The notes under the pieces are model-generated. The model was not told the DNA's origin, made no database searches, and saw nothing but the letters and a program-made list of their open reading frames with translations. The translations under genes were made by a program, and so were the position numbers. A stretch of 64,000 bases of DNA. It comes from Bacillota bacterium. GTDB taxonomy: Bacteria; Bacillota; Syntrophomonadia; Syntrophomonadales; DTU052. Shown piece after piece: positions 22,953-32,021 of the stretch. Where the stretch lies: positions 23,438 through 87,437 of the forward strand of contig JAKOVY010000032.1 of assembly GCA_029781825.1 (NCBI GenBank), in the 5' to 3' direction. The first letter of the stretch is position 1. Each line of letters starts with the position of its first letter.

Positions 22953-23036
22953 AACCAAACGAGAGAGTTGAATTATCGAAGGAGGAGAACAGAGAACGGC
23001 TGATTCGACCAGGCAGAAACAGAAAGGGAACGGAAA

Positions 23037-23068
23037 GGGGGGCACTGTACGGTGCTCCCCCTGTTTTT
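23037..23068 (+). terminator. Rho-independent terminator of the feo operon
   Basis: GGGGGGCAC-TGTACG-GTGCTCCCC then CTGTTTTT. Confidence 0.8.
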
Positions 23069-23092
23069 CCCGGGAATCAGGAAAGCTTCGCT

Positions 23093-23119
23093 CAAGGTTT
23101 GACCGCCGGTCAAACCTTG
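23093..23119. repeat. Perfect 12-bp inverted repeat with 3-nt loop
   Basis: CAAGGTTTGACC-GCC-GGTCAAACCTTG. Confidence 0.75.
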
Positions 23120-23307
23120 ATTTAACCGGGGTGCCATGTTTTGTTGTTCATGCCCGGTTTTCACAACCCCCGACCTTCCCTGTTTGCTTTTCCCTGGAAT
23201 CCCATACATATCCTCACCTGTGACCGCGATTTTCCGAGTAAAGTTGAGGCATCCAGATAAGAATAATGAAGGAATACTATCTCTATACGAGGGGGTAGGC
23301 GTGGGTC

Positions 23308-23622
23308 ATGGTTGAAATGGCCGGAGGTATCAAGGCCGAACCTTACCCGGCCGCGGTAGGAGATCAGGTTCGTATTATCTATTCCGGCCTTTTGGCACAG
23401 TCGGGAGCCGACAAGGTTTTTGTACACGTTGGTTACGGGGATAAGTGGGAAGACAGAAAAGACTATGAGATGAAGCACACCGATCAGGGTTGGGAGGCTA
23501 CAATTAAGATCCATCGCGGCGGACAATTGAACTTCTGTTTTAAAGACCGGGCCGACAACTGGGACAACAATAATGGCTGCAACTGGAGCTATAGGATTGA
23601 TCCCTACCGTTTCAAGCAATAG
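23308..23622 (+). CDS. Stand-alone starch/glycogen-binding module-like protein (CBM25-like), copy 1
   Basis: Short protein with FKDRADNWDNNNGCNWSY, CBM25/53-like terminus; tandem paralog follows. Confidence 0.7.
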   Translation: MVEMAGGIKAEPYPAAVGDQVRIIYSGLLAQSGADKVFVHVGYGDKWEDRKDYEMKHTDQGWEATIKIHRGGQLNFCFKDRADNWDNNNGCNWSYRIDPYRFKQ

Positions 23623-23640
23623 CGTGAAGGAGGTGTGAGT

Positions 23641-23964
23641 TTGGCCAGAGCGGAGATTGAAGGTGGTGTAATTGCCACCCCGGTTCCCATCACTGCCGGT
23701 GAATCGGTACACATCATTTACACCGGCCTCTTATCGGAAAAGGGGGCTGATCGTGTTTATCTGCATGCCGGGTACGGTCCCAACCACAATTGGACCAAGG
23801 TGCGTGACTATGAAATGACTCGCAGCAAATGGGGTTGGGAAGCGGTAATCGATATAGAGGATGAGGGCAGGTTTAATTTCTGCTTTCACGACAGCGCCGA
23901 CAACTGGGACAATAACAACGGCCGTAACTGGAGCTATCAGGTCCACAACGGGCACCTCTCCTAG
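23641..23964 (+). CDS. Stand-alone CBM25-like protein, copy 2 (TTG start)
   Basis: FHDSADNWDNNNGRNWSYQV, paralogous to the preceding gene. Confidence 0.7.
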   Translation: MARAEIEGGVIATPVPITAGESVHIIYTGLLSEKGADRVYLHAGYGPNHNWTKVRDYEMTRSKWGWEAVIDIEDEGRFNFCFHDSADNWDNNNGRNWSYQVHNGHLS

Positions 23965-24007
23965 ACCCGGCTAAAGGCCCCGTCTTTTAAAATCATAATT
24001 TGGCAGT

Positions 24008-24038
24008 AAAAAGCTCATTCTATGGAATGAGCTTTTTT
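24008..24038 (+). terminator. Rho-independent terminator
   Basis: AAAAGCTCATTC-TATG-GAATGAGCTTTTTT. Confidence 0.8.
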
Positions 24039-24055
24039 GTTACAGGAGGAATGCT

Positions 24056-25315
24056 ATGAGAGTAGCCATGCTTACCTGGGAATACCCTCCTCGAATCGTA
24101 GGGGGCCTGGCAATGCACGTTTACGACCTGTCAACCACTCTGGCCCGCAGCGGGATAGATGTAACAGTGATAACCGTAAATGATCAGGGATTGGCGGAAC
24201 GGGAAGACATGAACGGAGTCAGGGTCATCCGGGTATACCCGTACGACCTGCCTTCCAGGGATATCGTCAACTGGGCAGTCCAGCTTAATGTGGCTATGCT
24301 GGAAAAGGCCGTTCAGGAAATCAGTCGGGAAGGACCGTTTCATATAGTTCATGCCCATGACTGGTTGGTCGCCTATGCCGCCAGGGTGCTGAAACACTCG
24401 CATCAGATACCCCTGATTGCCACTATTCACGCTACTGAGCACGGCCGCAACAACGGGCTTCATAATGATGTCCAGCGCGACATAAGCAACATCGAGTGGT
24501 GGTTAACCTATGAAGCCTGGAAGGTCATCTGCTGTTCCAGGTATATGGTGGATGAATTAAGCCGAGTCTTTAACCTGCCCCGGGACAAGACGGTACTCAT
24601 TCCCAACGGTGTTCACGCGGAACGGTTCAGGGATCGCCAGGTTCCGGCCGATTTCAAAAACCGATTCGCTCTCCCCCACGAGAAGATCGTTTATTACATC
24701 GGTCGGCTGGTGCGGGAGAAGGGGGTTCAGGTGCTGATTGACGCGGCTTTTAAGGTGCTGGCTTATGAGCCTGATGCCAAGTTTGTAATAGCAGGCACCG
24801 GTCCTTATGAGAACTACCTCCGCAACAAAGCCCGTGATATGGGTTTGGGCGACAAGATGCTCTTTACCGGTTACCTCAGCAACGATGACCGGGATATGCT
24901 TTACCTGATTGCGAGCGTCGCCGTATTTCCAAGTCTCTACGAACCTTTTGGCATAGTAGCTTTGGAAGCCATGGCCGCCGGTACGCCGGTAGTGGTATCG
25001 GACAGCGGCGGTCTGGCGGAGATCGTGAAACACGAGGAGGATGGATTGCACGCCATTACCGGTTCGGCCAGTTCTCTGGCCGATCAGATATTGAGGGTGT
25101 TGAAGAACGATTTTCTGGCCAAAAAACTGCGGGACCAGGCCCTGCAGAAGATAAAAACCATGTATGACTGGCGGGTAATCGCCAGAAAAACCGTCGATGT
25201 ATATGAAACCGTGCTTCGCGAAAACTGTGCCCAATTGCGGGACGCCGGCCGAATGTCCTGGATGCCGTCGCTTACCAAAAAGTACAACTACCGCAGCAAG
25301 GGGGTGATCAGTTGA
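24056..25315 (+). CDS. GT4-family glycosyltransferase (glycogen synthase-like)
   Basis: MRVAMLTWEYPPRIVGGLAMHV, GRLVREKGVQVLIDA, PSLYEPFGIVALEAMAAGTPVVVS. Confidence 0.88.
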   Translation: MRVAMLTWEYPPRIVGGLAMHVYDLSTTLARSGIDVTVITVNDQGLAEREDMNGVRVIRVYPYDLPSRDIVNWAVQLNVAMLEKAVQEISREGPFHIVHAHDWLVAYAARVLKHSHQIPLIATIHATEHGRNNGLHNDVQRDISNIEWWLTYEAWKVICCSRYMVDELSRVFNLPRDKTVLIPNGVHAERFRDRQVPADFKNRFALPHEKIVYYIGRLVREKGVQVLIDAAFKVLAYEPDAKFVIAGTGPYENYLRNKARDMGLGDKMLFTGYLSNDDRDMLYLIASVAVFPSLYEPFGIVALEAMAAGTPVVVSDSGGLAEIVKHEEDGLHAITGSASSLADQILRVLKNDFLAKKLRDQALQKIKTMYDWRVIARKTVDVYETVLRENCAQLRDAGRMSWMPSLTKKYNYRSKGVIS

Positions 25316-27741
25316 AAGCGGTTGTAATGGCCGGCGGCGAAGGGACCCGCTTAAGACCTCTTACCTGCAACATACCCAAACCGATGATGCCGGTGTTCGA
25401 CAAGCCGGTGATGGAGTACAGCCTCGAATTATTGAAAAAGTATGGTATTAAGGATATTGCGGTCACCCTGCAGTATCTCCCCGGCGCGGTTGAAGGGTAT
25501 TTTCAGAACGGCCGGGATATGGGATTGAACATAAGATACTTTATTGAGGATACCCCGCTGGGAACCGCAGGCAGTGTCAAGAATGCCGAAGAGTTCCTGG
25601 ATGAAACCTTTATTGTTATCAGCGGAGACGCCCTAACCGATTTTCCGCTCAATGAAGCCTTTGAATTCCACCGCTCCCGGGGTGCCCTGGCTACTCTGGT
25701 GCTGACCAGGGTGGAATCACCCCTGGAGTATGGTCTGGTGCTAACCGATCAGGACGGACGAATACGGCGCTTTCTGGAAAAACCCTCCTGGGGCGAGGTT
25801 TTCAGCGATACGGTTAATACCGGGATCTACATCCTGGAGCCGGAAGCCCTTCAGTATATAAAGCCGAAAACAGTATTCGACTTTTCCCGGGACCTGTTTC
25901 CTTATTTCCTGGCCCAGGGCAAAGCCCTGTACGGGTGTATCCTGCAGGGGTACTGGTGTGACATCGGGAACTGCCGGCAGTACCGTCAGGTCCATATTGA
26001 TATTCTGGACGGCAAGGTAAAGGTGGATATCCCCGGGGAGCGCAACGGCGATATCATAATTGGGAAAGGCTGCCATATTGCCCCTCGGGTACACATGGAA
26101 GGCCCTCTTTACATTGGCGCCAACTCCTATATTGCCTCCGGAGCCCGCATCCTGTCTTATACAGTCCTGGGACAGGGGACTTTGGTGGAAGCAAACGCCT
26201 CGATAAAAAGGTCGGTGATCGGTCGGGATTCCCTGATCGGCCCCGGGGTTGAGATCAGAGGCGCCATCTTTGGGGAGGGAGTCAAGGCCAAGACCCGGAG
26301 TTCAATTTTTGAAGGTGCGGTCATAGGCGACAGGACCGTAATCGAGGAAGATGTGATAATCAAGCCTGATGTGAAGATATGGCCGCAGAAGGTGATTGAA
26401 ACCGGTACAGTGGTCGGCGAGAGTGTGGTCTGGTCGGAAAAAGTACCCCGCAGCATATTCACTCGCTGGGGGATTGCCGGCGACATTAACGGAAGGCTCG
26501 CGCCGGAGCGGTTGGCACAGTTGGGAAGGGCCATTGGGACCCTCCTGCCCGTTGATTCAAGAGTGGTGGTGGGATACGACTGGTCGACCCCCGGTCGGAT
26601 GGCCAAGCAGTCCCTGGAAGTTGGGCTCATGGCTTCCGGTTTGGAGATTCTCGACATCGGCAGGGCCCCCGTGACCGCTCTCCGCTATGCAACCAATCAG
26701 TTGAAAGGCCAGCAGGGGTTTCACCTTATGTCCAGGGGGGACCAGCTCCTGATCAAGATAGTGAACCGGCAGGGAATCGATCTTACTAAGTCTGAAGAAC
26801 GCAAGATTGAAAACCTCCTTAACCGGGAGGAGTACCGCCCGGTGATGGCGGAACGGATTCGTGAACCCCAATATGTCCCGGATATGGTGGGAGCCTATCT
26901 CAAAAGTATTGTTCGGGAAATTGACCCCGGTCTGATAGCCCGTCAGCGGTTTCGAGTGGCGGTAGCTGCCGAGAGCATAAAGCTCACTGATCTGGCAGTA
27001 AAGCTCCTGGACCGGATAGACTGTGATGTGGTCCGGGTTGACGGGCCGCCGATTAACGGGGATGCAGAGGCGGCCCTGGACAGCCTGGTTTCCGAGAGCT
27101 CCCGATCCGGAGCCGATCTGGGCATCTATCTGAGCAACGGTGGACAGCAACTGTGTCTCATATCACCGAAAGGTCGGGTGATAAAGGATGAGTATCTGCT
27201 GGCGGTTACTTCTCTGCTTTTTGCCGAACGTTACGGTGCTGTTTACCTGCCATCCGATGCCCCCATGGTTATCGAACGCTTTGCCAGGCAGATGGGGAAA
27301 GAGGTAAGGAGAACCCGGGCGGCTGCCGGTGAATTCATGAGCAAGCTGGTTGAGGGGGGCGAGTGGGAACAGCTCCGATTCTACTGGGACGGTTTTTACC
27401 TCGCGGCCAAGCTGCTGGAACTGATGGCGCGTATGGATGCGGATCTGGATCAGCTGCTGGCGGGGCTGCCCCTGTTTTTCTATGACAAGAGAGAGCTTCC
27501 TGTTTCCTGGAGACAGAAGGGGAGGGTAATACGGCGCCTGGCGGAGACCTCCCCCGGAAGCGAGGCCCAGGATCTTGAAGGAATCCGGGTGTGGAGCGAC
27601 GAGGGGAGCAGTCTCATTCTGCCGGACGAGGACCGTCCGATCTGCCGTATTTACTCCGAGGCTTTCTCTCAGGAAATAGCGCAATCCCTGACCGAGTTCT
27701 GCGTTGAGACCATTAAAAAGATATGTCAGGAGGAGGAATAA
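25312..27741 (+). CDS. Nucleotidyltransferase / LbH hexapeptide / phosphohexomutase-like fusion with degenerate mutase active site
   Basis: N-term MAGGEGTRLRPLTCNIPKPMMPV; hexapeptide repeats; C-terminal PMM-like domain lacking TASHNP and DGDxDR. Confidence 0.87.
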   Translation: MKAVVMAGGEGTRLRPLTCNIPKPMMPVFDKPVMEYSLELLKKYGIKDIAVTLQYLPGAVEGYFQNGRDMGLNIRYFIEDTPLGTAGSVKNAEEFLDETFIVISGDALTDFPLNEAFEFHRSRGALATLVLTRVESPLEYGLVLTDQDGRIRRFLEKPSWGEVFSDTVNTGIYILEPEALQYIKPKTVFDFSRDLFPYFLAQGKALYGCILQGYWCDIGNCRQYRQVHIDILDGKVKVDIPGERNGDIIIGKGCHIAPRVHMEGPLYIGANSYIASGARILSYTVLGQGTLVEANASIKRSVIGRDSLIGPGVEIRGAIFGEGVKAKTRSSIFEGAVIGDRTVIEEDVIIKPDVKIWPQKVIETGTVVGESVVWSEKVPRSIFTRWGIAGDINGRLAPERLAQLGRAIGTLLPVDSRVVVGYDWSTPGRMAKQSLEVGLMASGLEILDIGRAPVTALRYATNQLKGQQGFHLMSRGDQLLIKIVNRQGIDLTKSEERKIENLLNREEYRPVMAERIREPQYVPDMVGAYLKSIVREIDPGLIARQRFRVAVAAESIKLTDLAVKLLDRIDCDVVRVDGPPINGDAEAALDSLVSESSRSGADLGIYLSNGGQQLCLISPKGRVIKDEYLLAVTSLLFAERYGAVYLPSDAPMVIERFARQMGKEVRRTRAAAGEFMSKLVEGGEWEQLRFYWDGFYLAAKLLELMARMDADLDQLLAGLPLFFYDKRELPVSWRQKGRVIRRLAETSPGSEAQDLEGIRVWSDEGSSLILPDEDRPICRIYSEAFSQEIAQSLTEFCVETIKKICQEEE

Positions 27742-27810
27742 TCTGTGGGGGATAGTTTTGGACGATCTACCCATGCTATAGAATGAGTACCCAGGATAGG
27801 AGGTAGAAAT

Positions 27811-28806
27811 ATGCCTGAGTTAAGGCAGGAACCGCTTACCAGGCGGTGGGTCATAATATCGACCGAGCGGGCCAAAAGACCTCAGGATTTTAAACCAAAA
27901 CCCATTGAATCCCATACCGGTGACTGTGTGTTTTGTGCCGGCAATGAAGAAAAAACACCCCCTGAGATCTGGGCGTACCGTTCACCGGGAACCGGCAGGG
28001 ACCAGCCGGGATGGTGGGTGCGGACCATTCCCAATAAATTCCCGGCTTTGGGTATTGAGGGAGAAATGAATGAAAGGGTGAATGGTCTGCACAAAACGAT
28101 GAACGGCATCGGTGCCCATGAGGTCATTGTTGAAACCCCCAAACACCAGGTGGAGTTCTTTCATCATCCGGTCCAGCAGATAGAAGAGATCATAAGGATG
28201 TGGCGGGATCGATACCTCGATCTGCGTCAGGACAAGAGATTGAAATACATCATGGTATTTAAGAATGAAGGCCCGGAAGCCGGGGCTTCCCTGGAACATG
28301 CTCACAGTCAGCTGGTGGCTCTGCCTCTTTTGCCCAAAGCCATAGAGGAAGAAATAGAAGGCCTCAAAATGCATCTTAAGGCCACCAACCGTTGTCTGTT
28401 CTGTGATATGGTTTACCAGGAAGGAGAGGACGGAACAAGATTGGTGGCCGAATCCGACACCATGCTGGCCTTCTGTCCCTATGCTTCCCGTTTTCCTTTT
28501 GAGACCTGGATCGTACCCAAACGGCACGAACCTGATTTTGGTCTCATTTCCGAGAACGAGGTTCATGATCTGGGAACAACCTTAAGAGAAGTTTTGGTCA
28601 AGTTTTCAATGGTTCTGGGGAGTCCTCCCTACAACCTATTGCTCCACTCCACACCGGTTAATGTGCACATAGGGGTGTCCTACCACTGGCATATAGAAAT
28701 CCTTCCGCGTTTGACCAAAACAGCGGGTCTTGAGTTCGGTACGGACATTTTTATCAATCCCACTCCTCCGGAGGTGGCAGCCGAGTCCCTGCGGCGTTAT
28801 CACTAA
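27811..28806 (+). CDS. galT: Galactose-1-phosphate uridylyltransferase family protein
   Basis: RRWVIISTERAKRPQDF, CVFCAGNE, EHAHSQLVALP. Confidence 0.9.
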   Translation: MPELRQEPLTRRWVIISTERAKRPQDFKPKPIESHTGDCVFCAGNEEKTPPEIWAYRSPGTGRDQPGWWVRTIPNKFPALGIEGEMNERVNGLHKTMNGIGAHEVIVETPKHQVEFFHHPVQQIEEIIRMWRDRYLDLRQDKRLKYIMVFKNEGPEAGASLEHAHSQLVALPLLPKAIEEEIEGLKMHLKATNRCLFCDMVYQEGEDGTRLVAESDTMLAFCPYASRFPFETWIVPKRHEPDFGLISENEVHDLGTTLREVLVKFSMVLGSPPYNLLLHSTPVNVHIGVSYHWHIEILPRLTKTAGLEFGTDIFINPTPPEVAAESLRRYH

Positions 28807-28876
28807 CCAGGACGCCGGGGCGTGAACCCTCGGCGCTTTGATTTTCGAGGCTTGGAAAGGAGCGATCTATGAGTAG

Positions 28877-30328
28877 ATGAAGATACTGATAGCTGCATCA
28901 GAGATGACACCCTTCGCGAAGACAGGCGGTTTGGCGGATGTGGTGGGATCTCTGCCCAAAGAGTTGAAAATCCTCGGACACGATGTCCGGGTGGTCATCC
29001 CTTGCTACAAGCAGGTCATAGCAGGGGAATACCTGACGGACCTTCCGGTACCCATGGACGGTCATTTGGAAACTGCAATCATTCGTCATGCCGCCATAAA
29101 ATCTGGTAACAGCGAAATCCCGGTTTACCTGGTGGACAACTACAGGTATTTCTACCGCGATAGGATGTACGGGTATAATGATGAGTTTGACCGCTTCAAT
29201 TTCTTCACCAAGGCCAGCCTGGCGATGCTCCCTTATATTGCTTTTCAGCCGGATGTGATCCACTGTAATGACTGGCACACGGCTCTGATTCCCCTCTTCC
29301 TGAAAGTAAAATTCATGGAGGAACCGTTCTTCCAGAAGATGGCCACCATCTTCACCATACACAACCTGCAGTACCAGGGTAAGTTTCCCCGGGGAGTCCT
29401 GGGAGCCCTGGGTTTGGATGATTCTTACTTCACTCCCGAGGAACTCGAGTATTACGGGGAAGTAAACTTCATGAAGGCGGGGATCTTATACGGTGATGTC
29501 ATCAACACCGTGAGCAAGAAATATGCGACCGAGATTCAAACCGCGGAACTGGGGGAGGGCCTGGACGGACTGCTCCGGAAACGGGCCCTGGACCTGTACG
29601 GCATTTTGAATGGTCTCGATTACGATGAGTTTAACCCCAGTAAGGATGAGAAGATTTATGTAAAATACGATGTTAATTCTCTGGACAAAAAGCGGGAAAA
29701 CAAGTACCGCTTGCAGAAGGAACTGGGTCTCAGCATGGGTGATATACCTCTGGTTGGTATCATCACCCGCCTGGCATCTCAAAAGGGACTGGACCTGATT
29801 GCGGCGGTTATCGACCAGATAATTGGTATGGGCGTCCAGTTTGTATTGCTGGGAACCGGCGAGGATTACTATGAAAGGCTGTTTGCGGAAGTTAAAATGC
29901 GTTACCCCCAGCAAACCTCCATTAACCTGGGATTTGATGCGGTATTGGCACAAAAGATTTACGCCGGCTCCGACATCTTTTTGATGCCTTCACGATTTGA
30001 ACCATGTGGACTGGGACAGCTGATTTCCCTGCGTTACGGAACTATCCCGGTTGTCAGGCGCACCGGCGGTCTGGAGGATACCATAAAGAACTACGATCCG
30101 GAAACCGGATACGGTAATGGATTTGATTTCGTGGAATATGCTCCGGATAAACTTCTTGATGCCTTGAACCGGGCGGTTACTCTTTACCGAACCAATCCCA
30201 AAGCATGGAACAAACTGGTTCGATCGGCTATGAATATGGATTTTTCTTGGAACCGTTCGGCGATTAAGTACCTGGAACTTTACGAGAAAGCCATAAACAA
30301 ACACAAAATGCATATGAGAGCCGTTTAA
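28877..30328 (+). CDS. glgA: Glycogen synthase (ADP/UDP-glucose)
   Basis: MKILIAASEMTPFAKTGGLADVVGSLPKEL, FTIHNLQYQG, PSRFEPCGLGQLISLRYGTIPVVRRTGGLEDTI. Confidence 0.97.
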   Translation: MKILIAASEMTPFAKTGGLADVVGSLPKELKILGHDVRVVIPCYKQVIAGEYLTDLPVPMDGHLETAIIRHAAIKSGNSEIPVYLVDNYRYFYRDRMYGYNDEFDRFNFFTKASLAMLPYIAFQPDVIHCNDWHTALIPLFLKVKFMEEPFFQKMATIFTIHNLQYQGKFPRGVLGALGLDDSYFTPEELEYYGEVNFMKAGILYGDVINTVSKKYATEIQTAELGEGLDGLLRKRALDLYGILNGLDYDEFNPSKDEKIYVKYDVNSLDKKRENKYRLQKELGLSMGDIPLVGIITRLASQKGLDLIAAVIDQIIGMGVQFVLLGTGEDYYERLFAEVKMRYPQQTSINLGFDAVLAQKIYAGSDIFLMPSRFEPCGLGQLISLRYGTIPVVRRTGGLEDTIKNYDPETGYGNGFDFVEYAPDKLLDALNRAVTLYRTNPKAWNKLVRSAMNMDFSWNRSAIKYLELYEKAINKHKMHMRAV

Positions 30329-30329
30329 G

Positions 30330-30390
30330 AACCGGCAGGCAAACCGGTTTTACCATGGGGTGCCGTTTGTTTGCCGGTCTCTGGATTTTT
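30330..30390 (+). terminator. Probable terminator after glgA
   Basis: ACCGGCAGGCAAAC...GTTTGTTTGCCGGT (14 bp with G-U pairs) followed by T6. Confidence 0.65.
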
Positions 30391-30458
30391 TGCCGTTAAC
30401 AGCAATTACCTGATATTATAGAATTGATAACCGAAGTGGTTTGAGAGGAGGGAGGCGT

Positions 30459-30854
30459 TTGACCAGAATAAGAGAAATCATGTCCAGTCCGGTGATTACG
30501 GTCTCACCCCGCAATTCCATTCAAGAAGCTCTGGAGATAATGAGGGAAAATGATACCCGACGCCTGCCGGTGACTGATGGAGGAAAACTGGTGGGGATGT
30601 TGGTTCAGCACGATATTGAAAAGGCCTTACGCAGTCCGGGCAGGATACCGCATACCCCGGTGGAATGGGTAATGACCAAACAAGTCTATTATGTGTCCCC
30701 GGAGGACACGGTAACCGAAGCTGCCCGCCTGATGACGGATTACAAGATTAGTGCCCTGCCGGTTCTCGATTCCGGAGCTCTAGTAGGAATCGTAACTGAC
30801 ACAGACCTGCTGCACTTATTGATTAGATTGATTGAAGAGAAGGATTCCAATTGA
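30459..30854 (+). CDS. Two-CBS-domain protein (TTG start)
   Basis: MSSPVITVSPRNSIQEALEIMRENDTRRLPV and second CBS repeat; RBS GAGGAGGGAGG. Confidence 0.88.
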   Translation: MTRIREIMSSPVITVSPRNSIQEALEIMRENDTRRLPVTDGGKLVGMLVQHDIEKALRSPGRIPHTPVEWVMTKQVYYVSPEDTVTEAARLMTDYKISALPVLDSGALVGIVTDTDLLHLLIRLIEEKDSN

Positions 30855-30937
30855 CCGATGGTTCTGTTGCCCGCCCGGGTTGCCCCGGTACCTGCAGACG
30901 TGACGCAGTCCGGTTAAAACCAGGTCTTATACAAAAA

Positions 30938-31139
30938 ATTAGAAGGCCCACAGGCCATCTATATCAAAACCGGTAAGAACCGAATCTGAAGCTCACGAAT
31001 GAGCAAGGAAGCCTGTGGGCCTAATGGAAGCCAGCGACGATTACTCCTTAAAAGGAGCGATCAGGATTTATTCCACCTAATGTGGAGACCTGATCTGATG
31101 TCCGAAGACTAGTCGCTGGCTTCTGGGTATATTATGACC
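30938..31139 (+). ncRNA. Candidate structured RNA, unit 1 (domains A 30944-31022 and B 31027-31123)
   Basis: A: AGGCCCACAGGC/GCCTGTGGGCCT closing stem with hairpins CGGT-AAGA-ACCG and GCTCA-CGAA-TGAGC. B: GAAGCCAGCGAC/GTCGCTGGCTTC closing CTCCTTAAAAGGAG, GATCAGG..CCTGATC and GTC-CGAA-GAC. Strand inferred. Confidence 0.75.
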
Positions 31140-31228
31140 GCCGCTCCCGGATTCTATGCAAAAAAAAATAACGGTTTGGCTGGAAATATTGAGGACCATG
31201 GACCGGGCGGCAGGTGCTGTCAAACGGC

Positions 31229-31431
31229 ATTAGAAGACCCGCAGATTCCCAAATCAAATCGATATACTAAAATCGAAATTGAGGCTCTGGGAAGAGCTGG
31301 GATATCTGCGGGTCAGCTGGAGACCGGCGGCTTATACTCCGCATAGGAGTGTCCAGGAATTACTCCGCAAGGGGAAACCTGGGCTTAGGGTCCGTAGACC
31401 GAAGCCGCCGGTCTCTATCGCTATTATGACC
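31229..31431 (+). ncRNA. Candidate structured RNA, unit 2 (domains C 31236-31314 and D 31320-31415), diverged copy of unit 1
   Basis: C: GACCCGCAGAT/ATCTGCGGGTC. D: GAGACCGGCGGCTT/AAGCCGCCGGTCTC. Shares ATTAGAAG start and TATTATGACC end with unit 1; stem differences are compensatory. Confidence 0.75.
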
Positions 31432-31544
31432 AGGGGAATGCAAGTATATACGATACGAACTTGAAATTTTGTGGCGGGATAACAATTATTTGCAAAAAAC
31501 AGGTTGTTACCGGCAAAAAGTTGCGGGACTAAATGGGAATCGGC

Positions 31545-31611
31545 CGCAGGTATGCAATTCCCGGGGCTGGAGATTGACGGCGGAAACCGCTTAGCCCGTG
31601 CAACTCCTGCG
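31545..31611. other. Nested hairpin E
   Basis: CGCAGG..CCTGCG enclosing TGCA..TGCA, GGGCT..AGCCC and GCGG-AAA-CCGC. Confidence 0.55.
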
Positions 31612-31621
31612 ACAGTTTGCA

Positions 31622-31667
31622 ATTCCCGGGGCTGGGAACGACGGGATCGTTTCCATGTTCCGGGAAT
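31622..31667. other. Nested hairpin F
   Basis: ATTCCCGG..CCGGGAAT enclosing GGGAACGA..TCGTTTCC. Confidence 0.6.
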
Positions 31668-31761
31668 CCTTCGTCTAAACCCCCGCAATCAAGACACCTG
31701 AAGCGGCTCTGAAGTGTAACTGCTACAACAAATTGGAACGAAGGCAAATAACTTAAATTAA

Positions 31762-31804
31762 GACGCCGGCAGCTGCTTCCGAAGCCGCGAAGAACAATGG
31801 CGTC
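31762..31804. other. Hairpin G
   Basis: GACGCC..GGCGTC with inner GCTT-CCG-AAGC. Confidence 0.45.
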
Positions 31805-31830
31805 AAACAGGATTAACAAGATGGTCTGCA

Positions 31831-31864
31831 GGCTCAGTTCTCAATTAATGCTGAGAATTGGGCC
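31831..31864. other. Hairpin H
   Basis: GGCTCAGTTCTCA-ATTAATGC-TGAGAATTGGGCC, 13-bp stem with two G-U pairs. Confidence 0.6.
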
Positions 31865-32021
31865 TTAAATTTTGCCCCTGTTTTATTGCCGGAAAGTTAA
31901 AGGAAACCTTATTTTTTTTTGTTAATCGCCAAATATTTATCGATAAACAATAAAAATTTATTGATTAATGAGTAATGACCGGCTACAATATTTTTAAGCA
32001 TAACCGTTGGGAGGCTGTTGT

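Noticed and set aside
22754-23125. 123-aa ORF after feoB
   Set aside because: Out of frame with the FeoB-associated Cys-rich ORF and runs through the terminator hairpin.
30938-31431. CRISPR array or integron attC sites
   Set aside because: Only two diverged 200-nt units, no short identical repeats or cas genes; no attC core sites or integrase seen.
31134-31701. Short ORFs at 31134, 31279, 31332 and 31504
   Set aside because: They lie inside the structured RNA region, lack ribosome-binding sites and overlap the long paired stems.
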